From Chitinophagales bacterium (GTDB lineage: Bacteria; Bacteroidota; Bacteroidia; Chitinophagales; JADJOU01): DNA of 64,000 nt. Under the pieces are notes generated by a model. The model ran no database searches, was not told where the DNA came from, and worked only from the letters and a program-made list of their open reading frames with translations. Location of the stretch: contig JAURJQ010000016.1 in NCBI GenBank assembly GCA_030832185.1, positions 1 to 64,000 on the forward strand. The letters run 5' to 3'. Position numbers and translations under genes: made by a program. Positions 33,128-42,070 of this stretch are shown here, piece by piece (positions within the stretch are counted from its first letter, which is position 1; the number at the start of each line of letters is the position of its first letter).

Positions 33128-36100
33128 GTGAAAATTCATGATTTTCTAGAAAGAGTCGAGTTTCATACTAAACCTAACTTTAAAAAATGGCTCGATGTTT
33201 CATCGAGTCATTTTTCATTAACAAAAGATTCTACTGAGCATTACGGGGCTATAAGAAGGATTTTTCGACATGCCAAGGAAGTATTTTTAGAGTCTGGAAG
33301 GCACCTAGTTTTTGTTTCTACGGGTCATTATTTTACTAATTCACAGGGAGAAAAGATTCCAATTTTTCTACTTCCAGTTCATTTGGACATCCAGTCTAAA
33401 GAAAAAAGTATTTCTTGGTCGAGATTGAATGATACATTTATATTAAATCCAGAGTTGAATCAAGGACAAGCGGAGTTGTCTAAAGCAGAAATAGAAACTT
33501 GGCTAGAGCAGACTCATCTTGGGTATAGCAAAGATACCCTTGCGCTGTACTTTGATCTCAGTCATAATGCATACATTCATAGAGATTTGCAGACAATAAA
33601 GAGGGAAAAATGGTCTAGTTCGGCCCTAGATTCGCTATGGAATGATGCTATTTTCCTCAATCAAAATAATCACAATACTCCTGATTTTCTAAGTCTGACA
33701 CACAGTTTAGCTATGGATGATAGTCAGGCCAGGGCTATTCAAAGAGCGAGAGAAGGCTCCTGCGTTATAGTGGGCCCTCCAGGTACAGGTAAAAGTCAGA
33801 CAATTATCAATCTTGCGATTCAGGAAGTATTAGATGGTAAAAAAGTGGCTATAATTTCTCAGAAAAAAGCTGCATTGGATGTTATACTTCAGCGTTTGAA
33901 TCATCTAAGTTTAGACTCTTTACATTTGAATTTATTAGATGAACAAGCCAATGTTAATTTGTTTTCATCTACTGAGCAGTCTATTGAATTTTATCTTTCA
34001 GATAGGACAGAGGAATCTATAGAGACATTTAACTTGTCTTATTTCAAACATTGTGTGCGAACAATAGCAGACTATTTTGAAGCCAGAGATAAAAAGGTAC
34101 ACATGAAAAATAGCACTCAGAAGTCGGATCTATCAAGTGCTTTTCAGCATCCAATTTTTGATTTTATCTATCCTCATGCCAAGCTTCTAAAAATAGAACC
34201 AACAGATCTTCTAATGAGGTGGAGAGAACTTCATCAAATATTGAATAATCAGCCAATACTATCGGGATATAACCTAGAATTTATAAAATCTCTCGAACAA
34301 CCACTGCGACTATTATCTACTATTAACTTAGTAGAATTAAGAAAACTTCTAAAGAAGAAAAAGATAAATCCTGCATTGAAAGCCTTAGAGCTAAAAAAAA
34401 AATCTACTCTTCTAACTAAGCCAAAAGAGTCAATGTTAGAAATAGTCGGGGAGGAAAGATTGATCTACTACCATGATTATTTAATGAGTACCAACTTTTG
34501 GACTAAAATTTATAATCCAAAGGCTAAGGAAATTGCATTGGATATTTCCAAAATATATTTAAAATGGAATGCAAAAAAAACATGGGATAGAATAGCTTTA
34601 GTTAGAGAGGCACTAGATAGCCTAGCATGGAGAAAACAAATGGATAAAATTCAGATTGAGGAAAATACGATTCGTATCGAAAATCTTGGTGAGGTAGCTT
34701 CAGAAAGCTTGATTTATATCCAGAATAAAATTAAATCTAGATTGCCTGTCTGGCTTTTTGTGCAGGAGCATTTTATTTTAAATGCTGCATTTGACTTGAT
34801 GTATTGGAAAATACTCATTTCAAATGTGAAAGAGATTCTGAATTTCAATCCAGAACTAGCTAATTCGCCTATTAAGGATATTATATCTAGAGACTTTTCA
34901 GAAAACTTAATGCTACCAAAAATAGATTGGGAAAAGTATTGCTGCATGGACTTTGAGAATTACCACTCATGGATGGTCTATAAAAATGCATCATATAACG
35001 AGTCGATAACTAATCGGGTTTTAAAAAATTATTCAGCTCGAGAAATCGTGACCATGTCCAATTTTGTGCGAAAGCATTACGCAGAATATGTTTCATATAG
35101 TTTAAAATATGAAATGCAAAAAAGGGAGACAGAAAAACGTAATGAGTTCAGTTCTGTTTTAAATTCTCGCAAAACAGAATCTGAGGAAAGAAGGGATAAA
35201 TGGAAAAAATCTATACAATTTATTCAAAAAAAATGGTCGAAAAAGCGCAATAAGCCTAGTCTATTTCAATGGTTGAAAACAGTGGATATCGGGTTTCTTT
35301 TATGGTTAAAGCCTCTAACAATAGCTACCTTGGATAAATTTTCACAGTATCTTCCGCTTGAATCAGAACTTTACGATACTATCATTATTGATGAAGCAAG
35401 TCAAGTGGAATTGAGAGATAGTATTCCTGCTCTTCTACGTGCAAAAAAGCTCATAGTCGTTGGAGATAGTCAGCAATTGACACCTAGTAGATTTTTCAAA
35501 TACCAAAACTATAGTTTAGAAGATCCACATGAGAGCCTTTTGGAACTCGCAGAAGAGAAGATGGAATCTAATATACTTTTAGGTCATTATCGTTCAAGAT
35601 ATAGAGAATTAATTCATTTTTCAAATTTCTATTTCTACCAAAACAATTTATCTGTTCGGTCTCCATCTTCTGATTTTGCCATTGAGCGTATCTATCTAAG
35701 TAATGGTATTTATCATCAACGCAAAAATAAGGAGGAAGCAATAAAGATAGTAGAAGCATTAACAGATGTTTTGCTAAAATTTGGAACATCTAAATCTGTA
35801 GGAATAATAAGTTTTTCTTTACAGCAGAAGGATATGATTATGTACGTACTCGATGAGGCTATAGTAACTAATAGAAATCTTCACAATGCAATTCAAAAAT
35901 GGGATGCTAGCCATGAACCATTTTTCGTCAAAAGTATAGAGCAGGTGCAAGGTGATGAACGAGATATCATTCTAATTAGCACAGGTTATGCTAAAAATAT
36001 AAATGGTCAGCTTTATCATTTCTTTGGACCCCTATTAAAATTTAAAGGAGAGAATAGATTGAACGTATTGATGTCTCGTGCACGTGAAAAAATTATTTGG

Positions 36101-36265
36101 GTTACCTCCCTCTTGAGTTCAGATATAAATACTTCAGCGTCTTCTCCTTCTGGACTTCTTCGCTTTCAGCAGTTACTGGCTTATATGGAAAATCCAACTG
36201 CTAGTATACAGGTGACAAGTAGGAAAGCTAAGAATTATTGGGAATATCTTCTTCGCCCTTTGTAG
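33128..36265 (+). CDS. superfamily 1 (Upf1-like) helicase with DUF4011-like N-terminus
   Basis: A 1045-aa protein. The N-terminal part (about 1-95, with SGRHLVFVSTGHYF and IPIFLLPVHLDI) resembles DUF4011-type regions of large SF1 helicases. A Q motif MDDSQARAI is at 196-204, Walker A GPPGTGKS at 216-223, DEAS near 755, GDSQQLTPSRFF near 778, and motif VI NVLMSRAREK near 980. About 500 residues of helical insert separate motifs I and II. No C-terminal nuclease domain is seen. The start is GTG at 33128. Its 3' end overlaps ribE by 38 bases. Role in repair, RNA turnover or defence cannot be decided. Confidence 0.88.
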   Translation: MKIHDFLERVEFHTKPNFKKWLDVSSSHFSLTKDSTEHYGAIRRIFRHAKEVFLESGRHLVFVSTGHYFTNSQGEKIPIFLLPVHLDIQSKEKSISWSRLNDTFILNPELNQGQAELSKAEIETWLEQTHLGYSKDTLALYFDLSHNAYIHRDLQTIKREKWSSSALDSLWNDAIFLNQNNHNTPDFLSLTHSLAMDDSQARAIQRAREGSCVIVGPPGTGKSQTIINLAIQEVLDGKKVAIISQKKAALDVILQRLNHLSLDSLHLNLLDEQANVNLFSSTEQSIEFYLSDRTEESIETFNLSYFKHCVRTIADYFEARDKKVHMKNSTQKSDLSSAFQHPIFDFIYPHAKLLKIEPTDLLMRWRELHQILNNQPILSGYNLEFIKSLEQPLRLLSTINLVELRKLLKKKKINPALKALELKKKSTLLTKPKESMLEIVGEERLIYYHDYLMSTNFWTKIYNPKAKEIALDISKIYLKWNAKKTWDRIALVREALDSLAWRKQMDKIQIEENTIRIENLGEVASESLIYIQNKIKSRLPVWLFVQEHFILNAAFDLMYWKILISNVKEILNFNPELANSPIKDIISRDFSENLMLPKIDWEKYCCMDFENYHSWMVYKNASYNESITNRVLKNYSAREIVTMSNFVRKHYAEYVSYSLKYEMQKRETEKRNEFSSVLNSRKTESEERRDKWKKSIQFIQKKWSKKRNKPSLFQWLKTVDIGFLLWLKPLTIATLDKFSQYLPLESELYDTIIIDEASQVELRDSIPALLRAKKLIVVGDSQQLTPSRFFKYQNYSLEDPHESLLELAEEKMESNILLGHYRSRYRELIHFSNFYFYQNNLSVRSPSSDFAIERIYLSNGIYHQRKNKEEAIKIVEALTDVLLKFGTSKSVGIISFSLQQKDMIMYVLDEAIVTNRNLHNAIQKWDASHEPFFVKSIEQVQGDERDIILISTGYAKNINGQLYHFFGPLLKFKGENRLNVLMSRAREKIIWVTSLLSSDINTSASSPSGLLRFQQLLAYMENPTASIQVTSRKAKNYWEYLLRPL

Positions 36266-36848
36266 TTAACCTCCATTGACGTTGGAGATATTTACCTAAT
36301 AAATCAAATTCTAAATTGACCTTACTCCCTTTTAACCAATACTGTGCGCAGGTATGAGCCCATGTAAAGGGAATGATAGAAACAGTAAATTCATGATTAG
36401 CGAGACTGTGACATGTTAAACTAATACCGTCTATCGCTATAGATCCTTTTTCAATAATTAAAGCTCCAAACTCTGGGGTGTAAGAAAATCTTACATTATA
36501 GCTGCCATTTTTTTCTATTATTTCCTCACAGTATCCGATGGTATCTATATGGCCCTGCACTATATGTCCATCTAGTCGGTCACCTAGCTTGAGGCATAGT
36601 TCTAGATTGATTGATTGACCTATTTCCCAATCTGCAATAGAAGTTTTTTGAATAGTTTCAGCTATGGAGGTCACTCTATAAAGCTTTCCATTGAGTGCAT
36701 CGACTGTCAGACAGATGCCATTATGCGCTATACTCTGGTCTATTTGGATTTCATCCATTATATCTGCTAAAATCCATAGAGAAATATTACCTTCATAATG
36801 CTCTATGCTATCTATACGACCTATATGTTTAATGATTCCTGTGAACAT
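36228..36848 (-). CDS. ribE: riboflavin synthase, alpha subunit
   Basis: A 206-aa protein with the two lumazine-binding domains in tandem: MFTGIIKHIGRI and HNGICLTV in the first half, then LDGHIVQGHID and IAIDGISLTC in the second. It joins two lumazine molecules to form riboflavin. The last 38 bases lie opposite the end of the helicase gene. A TAGCTTTG box is 23 bases before the ATG. The upstream region has no FMN riboswitch fold. Confidence 0.95.
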   Translation of the reverse strand: MFTGIIKHIGRIDSIEHYEGNISLWILADIMDEIQIDQSIAHNGICLTVDALNGKLYRVTSIAETIQKTSIADWEIGQSINLELCLKLGDRLDGHIVQGHIDTIGYCEEIIEKNGSYNVRFSYTPEFGALIIEKGSIAIDGISLTCHSLANHEFTVSIIPFTWAHTCAQYWLKGSKVNLEFDLLGKYLQRQWRLTTKGEEDIPNNS

Positions 36849-36871
36849 GGCTATGCGTGTTTTTTCGGGAG

Positions 36872-36879
36872 CAAAGCTA
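36872..36879 (-). promoter_or_regulatory. -7 promoter box of ribE
   Basis: Reads TAGCTTTG on the minus strand, 23 bases before the ATG at 36848. Confidence 0.55.
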
Positions 36880-37045
36880 CATGAATATGAATAAGTAATT
36901 GAATCAAAATAGACCTTGTTTTATAGATTTTGAGATTTTGTTTAGACTAGTCTTTCCGTCTATTCCTGGCTTGCTAATCTTAATAGTGTGCATCCCTAGT
37001 TCATCTATACGCATAGGAAAGACTGTTTAAAGGACAGAAATTTAT

Positions 37046-37053
37046 TAACTTTG
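37046..37053 (+). promoter_or_regulatory. -7 promoter box abutting the rluB-like start
   Basis: TAACTTTG ends 4 bases before the ATG at 37058, so transcription should start at or next to the start codon. Confidence 0.55.
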
Positions 37054-37057
37054 CAGT

Positions 37058-37849
37058 ATGCGATTAAATCAATACATAGCACATTCGGGTATTTGCAGCC
37101 GACGTGAGGCAGATAAGCTTATAAAAAGTGGACAAATCACGGTTAATGACAAACCTGTAGAAAATATAGCCACTCCTATCGAGCACGATGACCGTGTAAA
37201 GCTGAATGGTAAAATGATTAAACCTGAAAATAAGGTCTATATTTTGCTTAATAAGCCCAAGGATTTTATTACCACGACAGATGATGAAAAGGAGCGTAAA
37301 ACAGTGCTAGATTTAGTAAAGCCTGCATTGAAAAATCCTGCCTACAAAGATTTGCGTATTTACCCTGTAGGACGTCTTGATAGGAATACATCTGGACTTC
37401 TTCTCTTGACTAATGATGGGGAGCTTACGCAGCAACTGACTCATCCAAAATATGAGATAGAGAAAATATATATAGCCACTCTGGATAGAAAACTCAGCAC
37501 AAAAGACGAAGAAGAAATAATCAACGGTATAGAGTTGGAGGATGGTCTTATGAAAGTGGATGAATTGGCTTTTCCAGACCCGTTAAATCGGTTTAAGATA
37601 GGGATAAAAATACATAGCGGCAAAAATAGAATCGTTCGTAGGATATTTGAAAAGCTAGACTATGAAGTGAAACAGCTAGATAGAATCGTATATGCAGGGC
37701 TTACCAAAAAGGATTTAGAACGCGGAAAATGGCGCATGCTCAAACCACATGAGATAACAATGTTGCAAAACAAAGGAAAAAAAACACCGCATATTTCTAT
37801 ACAAGAAAATAAGCGCAACTATAAACCAAGAAGACCTATTAAAAGATGA
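37058..37849 (+). CDS. rRNA pseudouridine synthase, RluB/RsuA family
   Basis: A 263-aa protein. An S4 RNA-binding domain (residues 1-60, LNQYIAHSGICSRREADKLI) is followed by the catalytic domain with GRLDRNTSGLLLLTNDG, whose Asp is the nucleophile, and KNRIVRRIFE near the end of the domain. A basic tail (KRNYKPRRPIKR) closes the protein. The family modifies uridines in 23S or 16S rRNA. The S4 domain begins right after the ATG, supporting this start. Its stop overlaps the next gene's ATG by four bases. Confidence 0.93.
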   Translation: MRLNQYIAHSGICSRREADKLIKSGQITVNDKPVENIATPIEHDDRVKLNGKMIKPENKVYILLNKPKDFITTTDDEKERKTVLDLVKPALKNPAYKDLRIYPVGRLDRNTSGLLLLTNDGELTQQLTHPKYEIEKIYIATLDRKLSTKDEEEIINGIELEDGLMKVDELAFPDPLNRFKIGIKIHSGKNRIVRRIFEKLDYEVKQLDRIVYAGLTKKDLERGKWRMLKPHEITMLQNKGKKTPHISIQENKRNYKPRRPIKR

Positions 37850-38310
37850 GGATTTTAATGGTATGTTTGGGGAATATATGTCGATCACCACTGGCAGAGG
37901 GTATCTTAAAACATAAATTGAAGGCTAAAAATATCGAAGCATTTGTGGATAGTGCTGGCACAGGTGGCTACCATATAGATGCGCTGCCTGATGAGCGGTC
38001 AATAGCTATTGCTAAAAAGTATGATATAGATATTACTGATCAACGGGCGAGAAAGTTGCGAAGTGTTGATTTTACTGATTTTGATTTGATATTCGCTATG
38101 GATACCTATAACTATCAGGACCTAAAAAAAATGACAAAGGATGGTGAAGAGGTCAAGGTGAAAATGATATTAAATGAATCTCACCCTGGTAAAAATATGA
38201 GCGTGCCTGACCCTTACTACGGTGGAAAAGATGGCTTTGAGAATGTATATCAAATGTTAAATTTAGCATGTGATAAAATTTTAGAAAACTACTTTAAACT
38301 TAAAATGTAA
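37846..38310 (+). CDS. low-molecular-weight protein-tyrosine phosphatase
   Basis: A 154-aa phosphatase. The P-loop CLGNICRSPLAEG is at residues 7-19 with the nucleophilic Cys7 and Arg13, and the general acid is in VPDPYYGG near residue 122. These remove phosphate from tyrosine, in many bacteria on kinases for polysaccharide export. The ATG overlaps the rluB-like stop. The glycan genes that follow make a role in envelope sugar control possible, but this is only context. Confidence 0.93.
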   Translation: MRILMVCLGNICRSPLAEGILKHKLKAKNIEAFVDSAGTGGYHIDALPDERSIAIAKKYDIDITDQRARKLRSVDFTDFDLIFAMDTYNYQDLKKMTKDGEEVKVKMILNESHPGKNMSVPDPYYGGKDGFENVYQMLNLACDKILENYFKLKM

Positions 38311-38313
38311 TTT

Positions 38314-38766
38314 ATGAAATCATGGTCTCTATGTATATTTCTACTTGCGGCTGCACTAGGAATAAGTGTCAGTAGTTTTAAAGGTAAATCCTTTAAAGGA
38401 AACTATATCTGGCAGTACACAATGCAGGAAAATGAAGCACTACTCATACGTCAAAAAACAGACGACGAGACGAATGGCACTAGAATAGAGTTTAAATCCA
38501 ATTTTACTTTTAAGGATGTGCGAACAGCCAGATGCGGCAACGATATCACCTATGCAAAAACAGGGAGATATTATCTATCTAATTCGAAGATGATTCTCAA
38601 TTATAGAGGCGGAAAATTTGATGATAATGTAGGTGGAAATTCAAGGCAGGTCTATGTCTTAGGAAAAGTTTATTATACTATTACACGCCAAACCACCGAT
38701 ACCATCTTTCTGCTAAAGACGAAGGGGGATAGCGAGAAAAAAGTGAGTCTATTAGAAAAAAAATAA
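38314..38766 (+). CDS. small exported protein of unknown function
   Basis: A 150-aa protein with a hydrophobic N-terminus (about residues 4-20, LCIFLLAAALGISVSS). The rest is beta-rich and may be a lipocalin-like barrel (NYIWQYTM, TGRYYLSNSKMILNYRG, YTITRQTTDTIFLLK), but I recognise no family. It starts 3 bases after the phosphatase stop and 14 before gmhA, so it is in the same transcript. Confidence 0.7.
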   Translation: MKSWSLCIFLLAAALGISVSSFKGKSFKGNYIWQYTMQENEALLIRQKTDDETNGTRIEFKSNFTFKDVRTARCGNDITYAKTGRYYLSNSKMILNYRGGKFDDNVGGNSRQVYVLGKVYYTITRQTTDTIFLLKTKGDSEKKVSLLEKK

Positions 38767-38780
38767 ACGATAAAATTTAT

Positions 38781-39365
38781 ATGTCCAAAGAACTAATAAA
38801 AACAAGATTCGAAGAAAGTATAGCTACTAAACAAAAGACACTGTCAGATGTTAGCCTGATGAGCAAAGTAGAGGAAATCGCAGACCTCTGTATTCAATCT
38901 ATACGAAATGGTGGCAAAATAATTTTCTGTGGAAATGGTGGCAGCGCAGTAGATAGTATGCACCTAGCTGCAGAGCTATCTGGCAGGTACTATGTGGATA
39001 GACCTCCACTCAACGCAGAATCTATGAGTGCAGATAATGCCTTCATTACGGCGGTAGCCAATGATTATGGCTATGAATATATCTTTTCTCGTTTATTAAA
39101 AGCTAAAGGGAAAAAAGGAGATATCCTCATCGGCATGTCTACATCCGGCAATTCTAAAAATATTGTTGAGGCCTTTGCTGTGGCCAAAGAACTTGGTGTG
39201 AAATCTATCGGTTGGACAGGAGCCAAACCCTGTCTCATGGACGTTTGCGATGTGCTTCTCAAAGTGCCAAGTACTGATACTCCTCGTATTCAGGAGACTC
39301 AAATGCTCATAGGGCATATAATTTGTGAAATTATAGAAAAACATTTTCTAGAGAATCCTCTATGA
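38781..39365 (+). CDS. gmhA: sedoheptulose-7-phosphate isomerase
   Basis: A 194-aa SIS-domain enzyme of normal length. FCGNGGSAVDSMHLAAEL holds the sugar-phosphate loop, with GMSTSGNSKN and PRIQETQMLIGHIICE following, the latter with active-site residues. It converts sedoheptulose 7-phosphate to D-glycero-D-manno-heptose 7-phosphate. Its stop overlaps the next ATG by four bases, coupling it to the guanylyltransferase-phosphatase fusion that carries two later steps. Confidence 0.94.
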   Translation: MSKELIKTRFEESIATKQKTLSDVSLMSKVEEIADLCIQSIRNGGKIIFCGNGGSAVDSMHLAAELSGRYYVDRPPLNAESMSADNAFITAVANDYGYEYIFSRLLKAKGKKGDILIGMSTSGNSKNIVEAFAVAKELGVKSIGWTGAKPCLMDVCDVLLKVPSTDTPRIQETQMLIGHIICEIIEKHFLENPL

Positions 39366-40582
39366 TCAGAAAAGCTTTGATACTAGCTGGTGGCAAAGGC
39401 ACTAGACTAGCCTCTGTCGTACAGGATAAGCCCAAGCCAATGGCGGATATAGCAGGATTGCCATTTCTCCACTATATGATTCTGACACTAAAAAAAAATG
39501 GTATAGAGGAAGTCGTTTTCCTAGTAGGTCACTTGCGTGAAGTGATTATGGATTATTTCCAATCTTCTTATCACGGGGTTGTTATTTCTTATGAGATAGA
39601 AGCCGAACCTAGAGGAACAGGAGGATTGATTTATGAGTTAGCCAAACAATGGCAAGAACCTATTCTCCTCATCAATGGTGACACCTATTTTGATGTAGAT
39701 ATTCAGGCGCTAGTAGCAAAAACAGAGCAGAGTGAAATTATTATAGCGGTGCGCGCAGTGGAGCATTCAGATCGATACGGAGTCTTGGAAATAAATGATG
39801 ATAGAATCGTAGGTTTCAAAGAGAAAACATGGATAGATCAAGGATATATCAACGGAGGCATCTATATGCTGCCTGCTGGAGTTTTTAATGATTTTGATTT
39901 GCCATTTAGCTTTTCCCTAGAGAAAGATTTTTTTGAAGCATATAAAGATAGCCTCCACATCAAACCATTTTATAGTCAGGGTTATTTCATAGATATAGGT
40001 ATTCCCGATGATTATCAAAAAGCACAGACCACGATTCCAAGTCAGCTGTTACCAAAATTAGATAAAAGCTGGACGTTATTTTTAGATAGAGATGGTGTGA
40101 TCAATACACATAGACCCGATGATTATGTAAAAAACGAAACAGAATTCGAATGGATAGCAGGTAGTAAAGAAGCTATAAGAGATTTATCTCAAATAGTAGG
40201 AAGAGTGCTGGTGGTAACCAATCAGCAGGGTATAGGTAAGGGCATGATGACAGAGTATGATCTAGATAAAATACACTGGAAAATGCAAACCGAACTAGAA
40301 GCCATTGGAGGGCGAATAGATAGAGTATATTACTGTCCGCACCTAGCAGCTATTAAGCCTAAATGCCGAAAACCCAATACGGGTATGGCAGAGCAGGCTC
40401 AGCAGGACTTTCCTGAAATCAGTTTTTCAAAATCCATCATGATTGGAGATTCAGACTCTGACATCGAGTTTGGATGTAGACTAGGCATGTTCACAGTAAG
40501 AGTGGGTGCTAACACTATCAACAAAGGTGAAAAACTTCGAGTAAAATGTTTAGCTGATTTTAGGGCATTATTTTCCTGCTAA
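39362..40582 (+). CDS. fusion of heptose-1-phosphate guanylyltransferase (HddC-like) and heptose bisphosphate phosphatase (GmhB-like)
   Basis: A 406-aa two-domain protein. Residues 1 to about 230 form a nucleotidyltransferase with LILAGGKGTRL, DKPKPMADI, RGTGGLI and LINGDTYFDVD, closest by eye to HddC. Residues about 238-400 form a HAD phosphatase with LFLDRDGVIN (nucleophile Asp), VVTNQQGIGKG, the zinc-type CPH..KPKCRKP loop of GmhB and MIGDSDSDIEFG. Together with GmhA this gives GDP-heptose. The kinase HddA that must act between isomerase and phosphatase is not in the window. Confidence 0.9.
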   Translation: MIRKALILAGGKGTRLASVVQDKPKPMADIAGLPFLHYMILTLKKNGIEEVVFLVGHLREVIMDYFQSSYHGVVISYEIEAEPRGTGGLIYELAKQWQEPILLINGDTYFDVDIQALVAKTEQSEIIIAVRAVEHSDRYGVLEINDDRIVGFKEKTWIDQGYINGGIYMLPAGVFNDFDLPFSFSLEKDFFEAYKDSLHIKPFYSQGYFIDIGIPDDYQKAQTTIPSQLLPKLDKSWTLFLDRDGVINTHRPDDYVKNETEFEWIAGSKEAIRDLSQIVGRVLVVTNQQGIGKGMMTEYDLDKIHWKMQTELEAIGGRIDRVYYCPHLAAIKPKCRKPNTGMAEQAQQDFPEISFSKSIMIGDSDSDIEFGCRLGMFTVRVGANTINKGEKLRVKCLADFRALFSC

Positions 40583-40845
40583 ATGACTCTTCTAATAAAG
40601 TGATTTTAATTGCATTTATAGGTATATCATAAAGCTACGTTTTTTCTTTAATTAAATAAATTCTCAGTTTGACTTTTTTCTTGATTTGAATGAGTTTTAA
40701 AACTTGTAATAAACAACTTAGAAAACGTCAAAATTTATTTCCTTTGTACTTTAAATAAGTCATATGAATGAAGGCATTAAATTGACTTTAGTGAACTGTT
40801 AACTTATAAGTAGATACTTTTTTACCCTATATTCCGTCTTTAGTC

Positions 40846-40853
40846 TAATTTTG
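40846..40853 (+). promoter_or_regulatory. -7 promoter box abutting the O-antigen ligase start
   Basis: TAATTTTG ends 5 bases before the ATG at 40859. The 260 bases upstream of it hold no gene or strong hairpin that I can see. Confidence 0.5.
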
Positions 40854-40858
40854 TTTTT

Positions 40859-42070
40859 ATGAACGAGCACTTGAATAGGATGATGGGTCAGGATAAATGG
40901 CATGTAGGGCTTGTGATTTCTATTTTTTTTGTCTTGTTTTTTCCTTCGCACATTCTTTGGACGCTAACTGCCATCCTTTTCATTGTCTATACTTTGATTT
41001 ATTTTTTTCAAAATAGATCTTGGCATCTTAACAATGGGTTAGCGCTATCAATCATAGTACTTTATGCTATAGCTGTTCTATCTGGTCTATGGGCAGAGGA
41101 AAAGTCAATGTATATAGGCGCTATTCGTATGAAGGCTATTCTTTTAGGTATACCTTTTTGTTTCATGGTACTGCCTAGATGGTCGCTTATACAGTTTAGA
41201 TGGTTTTCAATAGCATTGCTTATGGCTGTCGGTCTTTCCGCACTGTATGTAGGTATTCATTATTTTCAATATCAGCAGGAGATACTTAAGAGTATTTCAC
41301 TAGGTCAGCCTATTCCAGTTCCATACAAGGATCATATTCGCTATGCCATTTTGATTAATTTTTGTCTTATCCTCGCCTTGTTTCATTTGGATTTTTATCG
41401 AAAAGAAGATCAGACACTTCCTTTTCTATGCTGGGCAGGGGTTAGTGCTGCTTTGTTTTTTTATATTCAATTTCTAGCTGTGAAGACGGGTATGATTTTA
41501 TCTATTTTAATCTTTATCATATTTATAAGCTATAAGATTATCGAAAAGCGATTGTACCTAAAAGGGCTATTAGGTATCTTCTTTATGCTTATCGTTCTTT
41601 ATACTGCGGTGCACTATTTTCCTACTGTGAAAAATAAACTATCGTATTTCTCATGGGATATAGCAAAATATAAAGAGCGCAATTTTAAAAACTACTCTGA
41701 TGGAGAACGAATAGAATCTATCCTGCAGGGCATCGAGGTAATCAAAAAGCACTATTTATTGGGAGTAGGGGAGGGTCAGCTGGTAAATTACGTTTCCAAT
41801 ATAGACCATAAGGCTGCAAAATTGCCGCACAATCAATTTGTCGTAGTTTGGGCACAGAATGGTCTGCTGGGCCTGGTTTGCATGCTAGCTGTTTTCATCA
41901 TCTCTTTTACCTCTGCTTATAGCACACGTAATTGGCTAGCGGGTGCGTATACTTTGGCTATGTTGGTGGCTAATATGTTAGAGCCCATGCTAGAAACTCA
42001 GCTCGGATTGACTCTTTTTATTATACCTTTGCTCTTATTGAATTCGGTAGATATATATAAAAAGACTTGA
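40859..42070 (+). CDS. O-antigen ligase / polymerase family membrane protein
   Basis: A 403-aa protein with about ten to twelve hydrophobic segments. Before the last segments is a long periplasmic loop containing DGERIESILQGIEVIKKHYLLGVGEGQ and then LPHNQFVVVWAQNGLLG; the H-N pair and Arg are typical of the WaaL/Wzy_C family. It would transfer glycans to lipid A core or polymerise repeat units at the periplasmic face. It is followed by a glycosyltransferase whose TTG start overlaps its stop. Confidence 0.88.
   Translation: MNEHLNRMMGQDKWHVGLVISIFFVLFFPSHILWTLTAILFIVYTLIYFFQNRSWHLNNGLALSIIVLYAIAVLSGLWAEEKSMYIGAIRMKAILLGIPFCFMVLPRWSLIQFRWFSIALLMAVGLSALYVGIHYFQYQQEILKSISLGQPIPVPYKDHIRYAILINFCLILALFHLDFYRKEDQTLPFLCWAGVSAALFFYIQFLAVKTGMILSILIFIIFISYKIIEKRLYLKGLLGIFFMLIVLYTAVHYFPTVKNKLSYFSWDIAKYKERNFKNYSDGERIESILQGIEVIKKHYLLGVGEGQLVNYVSNIDHKAAKLPHNQFVVVWAQNGLLGLVCMLAVFIISFTSAYSTRNWLAGAYTLAMLVANMLEPMLETQLGLTLFIIPLLLLNSVDIYKKT

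Noticed and set aside
36849-37057. Possible FMN riboswitch upstream of riboflavin synthase
   Set aside because: None of the conserved riboswitch segments are present; only a promoter box and a simple inverted repeat are seen.
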